A DNA stretch of 64,000 nucleotides from CAZJWR01 sp964549765. Lineage in GTDB: Bacteria > Zixibacteria > MSB-5A5 > GN15 > JAAZOE01. The DNA lies in the NCBI GenBank assembly GCA_964549765.1, contig CAZJWR010000008.1:23376-87375 (forward strand), in the 5' to 3' direction. The position numbers were made by a program, and so were the translations under genes. The notes under the pieces were generated by a model. That model saw only the letters and a list, made by a program, of their open reading frames with translations. It did not search any database and was not told the origin of the DNA. Shown one piece after another: positions 1 to 7,779 of this stretch. Within the stretch, counting starts at the first letter, position 1, and each line of letters opens with the position of its first letter.

Positions 1-8
1 GGCCGCGG

Positions 9-1244
9 GTGAAGTTCGTATATATGATGCTGATGGCCGGGTTGCTGGTAGCCGCCACACCGGCGGTCGTCTTTTCGGACAACTGCCTCGACTGCCATCA
101 GACGTTCGAGGATGAAAACGGCCCCTCGCATTTGATCACCAAGGATGTGCATTACCAGAACGGTCTGAGTTGCGTGTCCTGCCACGGCGGTGATTCAACG
201 ATGTCCGATATGGACGACGTCCGGAAATCATCCTCATTTCGGGGAGTGCCGACGTATTTACAGGTTCCCGATTTCTGCGCCCGCTGCCATTCCAACCCCG
301 ACTACATGCACGATCATAATCCCCGCTTGCCGGTCGATCAATTGGAAAAATACAAAACATCGATCCACGGCAAACGGCTTTTCGAAAAACACGATACCAA
401 AGTCGCCAATTGCGTTTCGTGCCATTCGGTGCACGAAATCGGCAACGCCAAGCTGCCGTATTCCAGCACCTATCCGCTCAACCTGCCGTTCACCTGCGGA
501 AAATGCCACGCCGATTCGGCCCATATGGCCGGCTATAACATCCCCACCGATCAACTGGCCGGATACCAAGTGTCGGTGCACGGCAAGGCGTTGCTGGAAA
601 AAGAGGATCTAAGCGCGCCGGCCTGCAACGACTGCCACGGCAACCACGGCGCGGCTCCTCCCGGAATCAATTCTCTGGCGGCGGTATGCGGCATGTGCCA
701 CGCTATCGAGGCCGAACTGTACAATGCCTCGCCCCATCGGGCGGCGTTCGATGAGCTCGACCTTCCCATGTGCGTAGTGTGTCATTCCAATCACAAAATC
801 CTCCCGCCGGGGGATTTCATGATCGGTCTGACCGATCCCGCCGTGTGCGGCAACTGCCACAGCCGCGACGACGGCACCAAAGCCCCGGCGACGATCGACA
901 GCATGAAAGCCACGCTGGCCAACCTGTCCCAGGCCCGGGACAGCGCCCGGCAGATTCTGGACGACGCCGAGACCAAGGGCATGATGACCACCGACGAGGA
1001 ATTCCTCATGAAGGAGGTCGATCAGTCGTTGATCCAGACGCGGACGCTGATTCACCGCTTTGACATTGATACTCTCGGGCCGACGGCCGTTCAGGGTATC
1101 GAGAACGCCCGGAAGGTCCAAACCGAATCGGCCGGTCTTATCAATCAATATTATTTCCGGCGCAAAGGCCTGGCGGTGGCGACCCTGATCATCACCCTGC
1201 TGGCCATCGGCCTCTATATCAAAATCCGCCGCATGGGGCGTTGA
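9..1244 (+). CDS. Nonahaem c-type cytochrome with C-terminal membrane anchor
   Basis: A 411-residue exported multihaem cytochrome. I count nine CXXCH haem-binding motifs between about residues 26 and 285 (CLDCH, CVSCH, CARCH, CVSCH, CGKCH, CNDCH, CGMCH, CVVCH, CGNCH). An N-terminal signal peptide (MKFVYMMLMAGLLVAA) comes first, then a helical region without haems at about 295-380, and a single membrane helix near residue 390 followed by arginines. This suggests a periplasmic electron carrier tethered to the inner membrane, passing electrons between a quinol-oxidising complex and a terminal reductase; the partner is not visible. The start is a GTG only eight bases into the window, so its ribosome site cannot be seen and the gene could begin a little upstream. 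The family assignment rests on the haem motifs alone; the substrate is unknown. Confidence 0.88.
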   Translation: MKFVYMMLMAGLLVAATPAVVFSDNCLDCHQTFEDENGPSHLITKDVHYQNGLSCVSCHGGDSTMSDMDDVRKSSSFRGVPTYLQVPDFCARCHSNPDYMHDHNPRLPVDQLEKYKTSIHGKRLFEKHDTKVANCVSCHSVHEIGNAKLPYSSTYPLNLPFTCGKCHADSAHMAGYNIPTDQLAGYQVSVHGKALLEKEDLSAPACNDCHGNHGAAPPGINSLAAVCGMCHAIEAELYNASPHRAAFDELDLPMCVVCHSNHKILPPGDFMIGLTDPAVCGNCHSRDDGTKAPATIDSMKATLANLSQARDSARQILDDAETKGMMTTDEEFLMKEVDQSLIQTRTLIHRFDIDTLGPTAVQGIENARKVQTESAGLINQYYFRRKGLAVATLIITLLAIGLYIKIRRMGR

Positions 1245-1583
1245 CAGAAGCCGTTCCGAGAATTCCATGTCAATGTTTCGCGCGATCCTTCCACGGTGCG
1301 GTCCGCCAGAGGCGGATGATCGCGCGATGAAAATGCTTCTCTTGGCGGTAAAACTCACCGCCAAATCCGGAGTGAAATAGGCTTTTTTTCGGTTGCGTTA
1401 TTCTAAAAGTTCCTTATACTGAGAGTGAAAGCGTACAAAAATTGTCGCGCCGGTTACATTGATCTATATTAATTACCGCCCACGGCAAGCCTCCCGGCAG
1501 CCGTGGCGGCGGCCTTATTTGCTAAGTAGCAGTTGTAATAGATTTGCATAACATATCATAACCATGTGACAGGGTAGGGTGCC
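1245..1583. other. Intergenic region with hairpins
   Basis: About 340 bases without a gene. A hairpin at 1342-1364 (8-bp stem TTGGCGGT/ACCGCCAA) is followed about 20 bases later by a run of seven T, and may end transcription of the cytochrome gene although the T run is not adjacent. A second GC-rich hairpin lies near 1479-1504 (CCACGGC/GCCGTGG). No tRNA, riboswitch or longer reading frame was recognised. Confidence 0.4.
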
Positions 1584-1709
1584 ATGAGCATGGAAATTTA
1601 TCTTGTCTTGGCCGGGATCGGCACGGCCGTATTGTTCCTCATATTTCTTCTGGTTGTCGTTATCTGGGAAGTTCGTAAACAAAACCGCGAGGTCGAGGAA
1701 TCCGGCTGA
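1584..1709 (+). CDS. Small single-helix membrane protein (41 aa)
   Basis: A short reading frame starting at ATG 1584 and ending with TGA at 1707-1709. The product has one strongly hydrophobic stretch (about residues 5-29, rich in L, V, I and F) followed by a charged tail (WEVRKQNREVEESG), so it should sit in the inner membrane with its C-terminus in the cytoplasm by the positive-inside rule. A purine-rich AGGGTAGGG lies just upstream and may be the ribosome site. No family is recognised. Its position after a membrane-anchored cytochrome recalls the tiny accessory subunits of respiratory complexes, but this is inference only. It is too short for coding statistics to settle. Confidence 0.5.
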   Translation: MSMEIYLVLAGIGTAVLFLIFLLVVVIWEVRKQNREVEESG

Positions 1710-1945
1710 GCGGCCGCGCGTGTGATGTCCCCACGGTTTTCCGATAGCGAAAGCAGGGATACTTGCCGGCTTTTCTCAAACATCATCATCACAGTACCAC
1801 TATCTAAATAGATAAATTGACCGATATTTGCAGGATATGTGTGGCCGGCGCCGCCGAATTGTCCGGATGGGATTCACCGCGACGGCTGAAAGTCGGGAGA
1901 AATTTCCCCTATCCCAATCCCGCTTTTGTTCGTATCTTATCGACG

Positions 1946-2590
1946 ATGGAAAAAAGTATGAATCAAAAAGCCGATTCTGCGATCAAAATCAACGAAAAGG
2001 AGATGGTGGCCAAGGCCCAAACCGGCGATTTTACCGCGTTCACGACCCTGATCGAGCAGTACCGGCCCCGGATTTTCGGCATGGCGCTCAAGTTGGCCAA
2101 GAACCGCGAAGACGCGGAAGATATTTTCCAGGAGACGTTTTTGAAGGCGATCGACAACATCAAGAAGTTCCGCGCTGAATCGGCATTTGGCACCTGGCTC
2201 TACGCCATCGCCATCAATGTCGTCCGGGCCAAGTATGCCGAGGAAAACAAAAAGGAACTGCTCCCGATAGAAGATTACCTGCCCTCCTCGCACGGTCACG
2301 GCCATCCCGACACCGACCTGCCGGAACTGCTCGACTGGAACGATCCGCTGTCGAAACTGACCGACGACGAAGTCGGCAGGATGATAGACGCCGCGATTCA
2401 TGAATTACCGCTCAAATACCGGGCGCCGTTTCTTCTGCGCTATACCCAGGATATGTCTCTTCAGGAGGTGGCCGATACGCTGCATCTCAAACTGGCCGCC
2501 GCCAAATCGCGGATACTCCGGGCGCGCCTGGCGCTTCGGGCCAAATTGAACGATTATTTATCCGAGGATGATCACCATGTCTCGATGTGA
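1946..2590 (+). CDS. ECF-family RNA polymerase sigma factor
   Basis: A 214-residue group 4 (extracytoplasmic function) sigma factor. Region 2 is clear: FTTLIEQYRPRIFGMALKL, then the acidic NREDAEDIFQETFLKA and the aromatic FGTWLYAIAINVVRAK that helps melt the -10 element. Region 4 follows after a linker: IHELPLKYRAPFLLRY, then MSLQEVADTLHLKLAAAKSRILRAR, which binds the -35 element. The frame stays open upstream to 1817, but homology begins after ATG 1946; ATG 1958 would also serve. The stop overlaps the start of the anti-sigma gene, so the two are translationally coupled. Such pairs respond to envelope or redox stress and usually control their own promoter, but no target site was identified here. 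Confidence 0.9.
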   Translation: MEKSMNQKADSAIKINEKEMVAKAQTGDFTAFTTLIEQYRPRIFGMALKLAKNREDAEDIFQETFLKAIDNIKKFRAESAFGTWLYAIAINVVRAKYAEENKKELLPIEDYLPSSHGHGHPDTDLPELLDWNDPLSKLTDDEVGRMIDAAIHELPLKYRAPFLLRYTQDMSLQEVADTLHLKLAAAKSRILRARLALRAKLNDYLSEDDHHVSM

Positions 2591-2825
2591 CGACCTGATC
2601 GGCAACCTGTCCGATTATATAGACGGCGAACTCGATCCGGAACTGTGCCGGGAACTGGAGTCGCATCTGGCCGGCTGCCAGAATTGCCGGTTGATGGTCG
2701 ATAATCTGAAGATGACCGTCAAGCTGTGCCGCGACGGCGCCGAGGTGGAATTGCCTCAGTCATTGCAGGACAAGATCAACGCCAAGCTGGCCGAACGCTG
2801 GAAGAAGCAGTTCGGGCATCTGTGA
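2577..2825 (+). CDS. Zinc-finger anti-sigma factor
   Basis: An 82-residue soluble protein with the ZAS signature HLAGCQNC (H-x3-C-x2-C) after CRELESHLAG. An N-terminal helix (CDDLIGNLSDYIDGELDPEL) is typical of the domain that clamps an ECF sigma factor. There is no membrane helix, so it is a cytoplasmic, probably redox- or zinc-sensing, anti-sigma. ATG 2577 is preferred over ATG 2568 because GAGG at 2564-2567 sits nine bases before it but directly against the earlier ATG. The gene starts 14 bases before the sigma stop, in the standard arrangement of a cognate pair. The C-terminal helix (SLQDKINAKLAERWKKQF) has no recognised output domain. Confidence 0.88.
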   Translation: MSRCDDLIGNLSDYIDGELDPELCRELESHLAGCQNCRLMVDNLKMTVKLCRDGAEVELPQSLQDKINAKLAERWKKQFGHL

Positions 2826-2925
2826 TCGCCGAGCCGGGATTGTGAATGATGGCTGCCGGCCACAGAAGTACGTGATTGAATTTCCCCTATCAATAGAGTA
2901 TCCCTATTCAGAAAAAGAATCATAA

Positions 2926-3072
2926 GTCATTGCGAGGAGGGCGGCCCGATATGGCGGGACGACCGACGCGGCAATCTTTCGTATCATCTATACCATTGCC
3001 GCATTGTGTGAAGGGGATGCGATAGATTGCTTCGTCGCGATCCGCCATCGGCGGATCGATCCTCGCAATGAC
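2926..3072. repeat. Palindromic interspersed repeat (TCATTGCGAGG type)
   Basis: A 147-bp noncoding element bounded by perfect 12-base inverted ends, GTCATTGCGAGG at 2926-2937 and CCTCGCAATGAC at 3061-3072. Internal segments GCGGCAATCT and GATTGCTTCGTCGC can pair within the element. Elements with these ends (CATTGCGAGG...CCTCGCAATG) recur between genes in many unrelated bacterial genomes and look like non-autonomous mobile repeats. An 18-base match to one end also lies at 10084-10101. No transposase is nearby. Confidence 0.7.
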
Positions 3073-3104
3073 ACGGCGATTTTTGTATTGAGAAACCAAT
3101 GTAG

Positions 3105-3129
3105 GTCAGGAGCCCAGCGGGCTCCTGAC
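3105..3129 (-). terminator. Hairpin downstream of the M14 peptidase gene
   Basis: Perfect 11-bp stem GTCAGGAGCCC/GGGCTCCTGAC with a 3-base loop, 24 bases beyond the stop of the minus-strand peptidase gene. No T run follows on the minus strand, so it may stabilise the mRNA 3' end rather than terminate by itself. Almost the same stem ends gyrA at 50814-50837. Confidence 0.5.
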
Positions 3130-3152
3130 ATTCTTTCTCCACAAATTTCGCA

Positions 3153-5465
3153 TCACGGGCAGCACGGTTCAATCGGTGGTTGACCGCCCTTGAAAATGTA
3201 CGTGATCAGATAAACAGCGTCGGCGATGTTGGTAGCGTCGTCACCGTCGGCGTCGGCCATGCAGAGCGGATCGGGCGCGGGGCCGCCCTTGAAAATATAC
3301 GTGATGATATGCACGGCGTCGCCCACATTGACGGCGCGATCCCCGTCGGAATCGCCGCAAACATGCTGGCAGGCATCGCCGATATCGTTGCCGTCGCTGT
3401 CGGTTTGATCGGGATTGGGCGTATCCGGACAATTGTCGCACGAATCGGGTACAGCGTCGCTGTCGGCGTCGGCCAGGTCGTCGAATCCCGGACATAGATC
3501 GCAAACGTCGCCGACACCATCACCATCGGTATCAAGCTGATCCTCATTGGCGACCGCAGGGCAATTGTCGCAAACGTCGCCGATACCGTCTTCGTCGTCA
3601 TCGGCTTGGTCGGTGTTGGCCATCGATGGGCAGTTGTCGATACAATCGGCGACCGTATCGAAATCGTAATCGAAGAAATCGTCCAACCCGGGACAGATAT
3701 CGCACAGGTCGCCGGCGCCGTCGCGGTCGAAATCAGCCTGATCGGGGTTGTACAGACCAAGGCAATTATCACAGGGGTTGCCGACACCGTCGCCGTCCTC
3801 GTCGGTTTGATCCGGGTTGTAGTCCGCCGGACAATTGTCGAGACAGGCGATCAATCCGTCGCCGTCGATATCATTCGACGAATACCGCATCTTAATCCAG
3901 AAATCGAGCAGATCGATCGTCCCTTCCTCATCCTGGGCAACGGCCATGATACCTGCCTGTCCCCAGGCCAACGTGCCGTCCGGCATCCCAAACATCTGGT
4001 CGGGATGGAAATCAAAGGTCATGGTGAAACTGTCGCCCGGGTTGAGCGTCCCCGAATAGCCGGTCGCGCTGGTCCATCCGAGGGCCGGATAGTGGTCGGA
4101 GAAGTCGGTGGTGATGGCTATGGCCATAGTTGGGTGCGTGTTGCGGAAAGTGAAGGTGCGGGAGAAATCCGTTGAGCAGTCATTGATGGTGGTATCGACG
4201 AAGCTCAGGTCGGTGGTGATCCATCGCGCCGGATGATTCATCAACTCGTGAGCGAGGCTGATCATGTACAGGTTGGAGCCGATATGCCGTTCGCAATGAT
4301 CCTGCATTTCGGGCGGTGACGGCCAGAAATCGGTCGCGGTCTCGATCAGTATGGCGTACGTTTTCCGCCGGTTGTCCTGATTGACGTACTGCCAGCAGGC
4401 GGCGTCGCCGCCGAAACCGGGCAGGCCGCCGATGAGTCCGTACGTGTAGGAAATCATCATGGACAGGGTGCTGCAAATGTATTCGAATATATCGTTTTCG
4501 GGGCAGCCGAGTATGTCCGGCGCGCCGAACGGATACAAGACGACGTTGCCGTAAGAATGGAAGTTGATGGCGGCGACAAAATCATGAGCCTTGAAGAAAT
4601 CACGCAACACGGCCGTTTCCGGCTCCGAAAACGGCCCGGTTCCGCAATAAATCAGGGATGTCGGATCGAATGACGAGTTGGATTCGAGTCCCCAGTTGAA
4701 CGCCCAGTTGCGGTTGAGGTCGGTGCCGTACGAGCCGTCGTAGTTGGGCGTCCGATTCTTGCGCCACATGCCGCCGCCGTTGGGATTGGTCATTTGATTG
4801 TACACATACCCGTCGGGATTGATGATCGGCACGAACCATATTTCCGTGGTATTGATAACATCCGCTATCTCCGGGTCGCCCTGGTTGTCGAGCAGATAAT
4901 TGATGGTGCTCATGCATATTTCCAGACCCATCGGTTCGCGAGCATGAATCAGGCCGTTGAACTGCACCTCCGGCTCATCGGTTTCATCGACATCGACATT
5001 ATCCGATATTTTGAACGCGAAAATCGCCCGCCCCTCGTAGGAATACCCGATAGTATCCAGGCGGGTGATGGCCGGGTTGGCGGTGTGCAGGGCGGTGAGT
5101 TCCGCTATCGTTTCATCATAGGTATGATACCCGCCCATGTCCTTGGTCGCGTCGAGACGCTTGCTATAGTATGTTTCCATATCGTCGATCATGACGCGGG
5201 CGTCGTAGTCGATGATAAGGATATCCCGGTCGCGCGACGCCGCGACGATTTCCCTGCTTCCATCCGGAAGCGTTCGGACGACGTCGAAACCGCCGCGATA
5301 AAACTCCGGCAGGCGGTCGGGTGAAAGCGGGGGGATGACGAGCAGGGAATGGTGTTCATAAACATCCGTGATTGCTCTGGGCTGTTCGGCGGCAATACCT
5401 AATGATGATAAAACCAGGATGATTGCGCTTGCCCGCATAAACCATCTCGTGATCCGTCGATACAT
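3153..5465 (-). CDS. Secreted M14 zinc carboxypeptidase with TSP3 stalk and dockerin-like pair
   Basis: A 770-residue secreted metallopeptidase that should trim C-terminal residues from peptides at the cell surface. A signal peptide (about 1-26) precedes an M14 catalytic domain at about 110-415. Zinc ligands are H174 and E177 (HAREP) and H303 (NFHSYG), with catalytic E375 (ILIETATDFWP). After a beta-sandwich region (about 415-530) come calcium-binding thrombospondin type 3 repeats (for example DEDGDGVGNPCDNC, DTDGDGVGDVCDLC) at about 535-695. The end is two dockerin-like loops (VNVGDAVHIITYIFKGG and TNIADAVYLITYIFKGG) and the tail PCCP. GAGGTG six bases before ATG 5465 supports the start. Substrate unknown; the stalk suggests display away from the membrane. 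Confidence 0.93.
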   Translation of the reverse strand: MYRRITRWFMRASAIILVLSSLGIAAEQPRAITDVYEHHSLLVIPPLSPDRLPEFYRGGFDVVRTLPDGSREIVAASRDRDILIIDYDARVMIDDMETYYSKRLDATKDMGGYHTYDETIAELTALHTANPAITRLDTIGYSYEGRAIFAFKISDNVDVDETDEPEVQFNGLIHAREPMGLEICMSTINYLLDNQGDPEIADVINTTEIWFVPIINPDGYVYNQMTNPNGGGMWRKNRTPNYDGSYGTDLNRNWAFNWGLESNSSFDPTSLIYCGTGPFSEPETAVLRDFFKAHDFVAAINFHSYGNVVLYPFGAPDILGCPENDIFEYICSTLSMMISYTYGLIGGLPGFGGDAACWQYVNQDNRRKTYAILIETATDFWPSPPEMQDHCERHIGSNLYMISLAHELMNHPARWITTDLSFVDTTINDCSTDFSRTFTFRNTHPTMAIAITTDFSDHYPALGWTSATGYSGTLNPGDSFTMTFDFHPDQMFGMPDGTLAWGQAGIMAVAQDEEGTIDLLDFWIKMRYSSNDIDGDGLIACLDNCPADYNPDQTDEDGDGVGNPCDNCLGLYNPDQADFDRDGAGDLCDICPGLDDFFDYDFDTVADCIDNCPSMANTDQADDDEDGIGDVCDNCPAVANEDQLDTDGDGVGDVCDLCPGFDDLADADSDAVPDSCDNCPDTPNPDQTDSDGNDIGDACQHVCGDSDGDRAVNVGDAVHIITYIFKGGPAPDPLCMADADGDDATNIADAVYLITYIFKGGQPPIEPCCP

Positions 5466-5885
5466 GGCACACCTCGCATATTAATAGTGACGGCGGCAGG
5501 GGTTCAGGAGGGGATGGCCTGAGTGACAGAGCGCGACGTGAGTATTTTCCGGGACTACCCGAATTGCCTCATGATTATATCTACGAATTCGACGGCGAGA
5601 GTTTCCACTTTCTTGCACATCTTTAACGAATTGTCGAAAATAGTCGGGGATTGACGGGTCGTTTCCCCTTATTCGCCTGCCCGCGTGGGTACACCCGGTT
5701 CATGTCTGTACGAAACGGAACACGACGCGGGCCCTGAGACTGTGTTGTCGATTTCCTATCTCAATGCCTCGCAATTAACTCCCCCGTCAATGCGCGCCCG
5801 GCACGGACTTTGAGTACTGCTTCGTGAAAAGAGATGAGATGAGTTAAGCAATGTTAACGAACAACCCACAACAAGGAGTGTAGCG
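5466..5885. other. Divergent intergenic region, nothing recognised
   Basis: A 420-base space between two genes transcribed away from each other. It should hold promoters for both, but I could not place a convincing -35/-10 pair. Only the ribosome sites at the two edges (GAGGTG for the peptidase, AAGGAG for the plus-strand gene) are clear. No RNA gene or repeat was recognised. Confidence 0.4.
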
Positions 5886-6488
5886 ATGAAAACACTGACG
5901 ACATTCCTGAGCGTTCTCGCTCTCGTAGTCGGTATGATATTCCTTTCCGGCGGCTCAGCCTTGGCGCAGACCTGTGACAGCACCCGGGCCGGGTTCGTCG
6001 ATATGAACGGCGACGGATTCAACGACAATGCCCCCGACCATGACGGCGACGGCATCCCCAACGGGCAGGATCCCGACTGGATCATGAATCCACAGGACGG
6101 CACCGGATACCAACATAAGAACGGCAAGGGTATGGTCGACAAGGCAGCGGCCAAGGACGCCGGCACGCCGGCGGCTCAGAATCACGAGCAAAAGAAGCTC
6201 GGTCCCGCCGATGGTACCGGCAACCAGTATCAAAATCAGAATCAGAGTAAATATGAAAATGGGACATTGACCCGGACGCAGACCAGGGCTCAGTTCAAGC
6301 GGCAGTTCCAGAGCAAGGCTCAGGCGTTCACGCACACACAGACTATGAGCCAGGTGCGGCAGCAGCTCCGCGACGGCTCCTGCGGTGACGGCGCGGCTTC
6401 CGGCGGCGCCGGTTCAGGAACCGGTTCCGGCAGCGGCGTTTGCGACGGCACCGGCCCCAAGGGAAACGGTAAGGGCGGCAACAAGTAG
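5886..6488 (+). CDS. Secreted calcium-loop protein with glutamine-rich and glycine-rich tail
   Basis: A 200-residue exported protein of unknown function. A signal peptide ends near ALAQ (residues 1-28). Next comes a short acidic segment with calcium-binding loops, DMNGDGFNDNAPDHDGDGIP followed by NGQDPDW, resembling thrombospondin type 3 or EF-hand-like loops. The middle is rich in Q, N and K with repeated arginine/threonine (TRTQTRAQFKRQFQSKAQ). The end is low-complexity Gly/Ser/Ala with two cysteines, closing in GNGKGGNK. AAGGAG nine bases before the ATG gives a strong ribosome site. The next gene, an outer-membrane barrel, begins 69 bases later in the same direction, so the two are probably co-expressed. 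Small proteins with an NGDG...APDHDGDGIPNGQDPD core occur in related phyla, from memory; their role is not known to me. Confidence 0.8.
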   Translation: MKTLTTFLSVLALVVGMIFLSGGSALAQTCDSTRAGFVDMNGDGFNDNAPDHDGDGIPNGQDPDWIMNPQDGTGYQHKNGKGMVDKAAAKDAGTPAAQNHEQKKLGPADGTGNQYQNQNQSKYENGTLTRTQTRAQFKRQFQSKAQAFTHTQTMSQVRQQLRDGSCGDGAASGGAGSGTGSGSGVCDGTGPKGNGKGGNK

Positions 6489-6500
6489 TTGCCGGACGAC

Positions 6501-6532
6501 GGGCGGGCTGGACCCTCTCTGCCGGCCCGCCC
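6501..6532 (+). terminator. Intergenic hairpin between the calcium-loop and barrel genes
   Basis: An 8-bp perfect stem GGGCGGGC (6501-6508) and GCCCGCCC (6525-6532) with a 16-base loop, and no T run. It probably attenuates or protects the upstream transcript, which would make the first gene more abundant than the barrel gene. Confidence 0.45.
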
Positions 6533-6557
6533 CTGATTAAATTCACGGAGGACGGCG

Positions 6558-7664
6558 ATGTACCGCATAGCATTTTTTCTGCTTGTTTTCGTCATGTCGA
6601 ACACGGCGCCGATCATGGCAGCGGAAACCTCGGCGGGATTGGGAATGACCGGCGGATTTACCGATAACCTTTTTTCCGATTCCGGAAGAATTCATGATTC
6701 CTATACGACCCCGTATGTCTCCTTCAGCCTGTATCCGTCGTCGTCGCTGGAGCTGGCCGCCAATGCCTCGTATACGGCCTACCGGCAGATCCCCGATCTC
6801 GGATCGTTCCTGGTCGGGGGAAGTATCAGCTATATCAAAGTGGATGACGCCCAGCCGGTGTCGTTTTTTGCATCCGGCGAGCTTTCCACCCGCCGCTACG
6901 GCGACCTATACAGCAACTACGATAATATCCACGCCGGGGCGTCGCTGACGGTGCGTCACCGCGTCATGGCGCAGGCCTTCCTCAAAGCCGGGGCCGCTCT
7001 GTCCTCCAATGAGTATGTCAACGCCGTTACCGGAAGCAACCATGGATATGGCATATTCACCGGCCTGACAGCGACGATCCTTGAGAACAATAGCCTCGAT
7101 ATCGAAGCAGGATACGATATAACGCGGTTTCCGAACCTCGCCGGCGATTTATCCCGGAGACAGATGATGCAGACGGTCGATCCGACGACGGAAGAAGATC
7201 TGCGGACATTCTACTACAATCTCCATTGGTCGCGACCGCTGGCCCCGCATACCGGAATCGGCCTGGGATACGCGGCCCGGCGATTTGTCGGTGATAACAA
7301 CGCCGTCACCTACGGTCTGTCGCTGGATAATTTGTCGCCCTGGACGGCGTTTTGGGAAGGGAAAGCGGTCTCGGCCGACATCAAATCATTTATTATTCCC
7401 AACTTCATTGTGACCTCATCCGCCGAATATCGCGATATTTCATTCATGGACGCCCTGGAAACCTCCGGCGATGAATCTTATATCCGGACGCGCGCCGACC
7501 GGCGGACGACGGTTTCGCTGGTCGTTGCCCGTCCCATCGTCATCCAGCCGGGGACGGTGTTGCAGCCGACTATAGCCGGTGGATATATTGCCAATGATTC
7601 CACCGATCCGTTGTTCGATTACGATTCTCTTTCGGTATCGGTGACTCTGGGCATGCACTTTTGA
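6558..7664 (+). CDS. Outer-membrane beta-barrel protein, unknown role
   Basis: A 368-residue exported protein. A signal peptide (MYRIAFFLLVFVMSNTAPIM) is followed by alternating amphipathic strands with aromatic girdles (SLELAANASYTAYRQI, FFASGELSTRRYG, LDIEAGYDITRF, GIGLGYAARRF). The last residues, DSLSVSVTLGMHF, form a classic terminal barrel strand ending in phenylalanine, the signal used by the BAM machinery. The early phrase SAGLGMTGGFTDNLFSD resembles surface proteins that build a barrel of 12-16 strands. GGAGG lies eight bases before the ATG. It follows the calcium-loop protein, so the two may form a surface unit. No catalytic or transport motif was seen. Confidence 0.8.
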   Translation: MYRIAFFLLVFVMSNTAPIMAAETSAGLGMTGGFTDNLFSDSGRIHDSYTTPYVSFSLYPSSSLELAANASYTAYRQIPDLGSFLVGGSISYIKVDDAQPVSFFASGELSTRRYGDLYSNYDNIHAGASLTVRHRVMAQAFLKAGAALSSNEYVNAVTGSNHGYGIFTGLTATILENNSLDIEAGYDITRFPNLAGDLSRRQMMQTVDPTTEEDLRTFYYNLHWSRPLAPHTGIGLGYAARRFVGDNNAVTYGLSLDNLSPWTAFWEGKAVSADIKSFIIPNFIVTSSAEYRDISFMDALETSGDESYIRTRADRRTTVSLVVARPIVIQPGTVLQPTIAGGYIANDSTDPLFDYDSLSVSVTLGMHF

Positions 7665-7779
7665 GTTGGGTTTTTTCTCTTCTTAATCCTTGTCGGCATT
7701 GTTAAATTGCCCACGATAATATGCAATCGACGACCGACACGATCTCTCGTGTCGGTCTGAAAATACATCGGAGTGATGC

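Noticed and set aside
1817..1945. A longer N-terminus for the ECF sigma factor
   Set aside because: The extra 43 residues show no homology and no ribosome site; the family starts near ATG 1946.
3180..4175. Long plus-strand frames opposite the M14 peptidase gene
   Set aside because: They mirror the repetitive GAC/GAT codons of the calcium repeats and have valine/glycine-rich nonsense composition.
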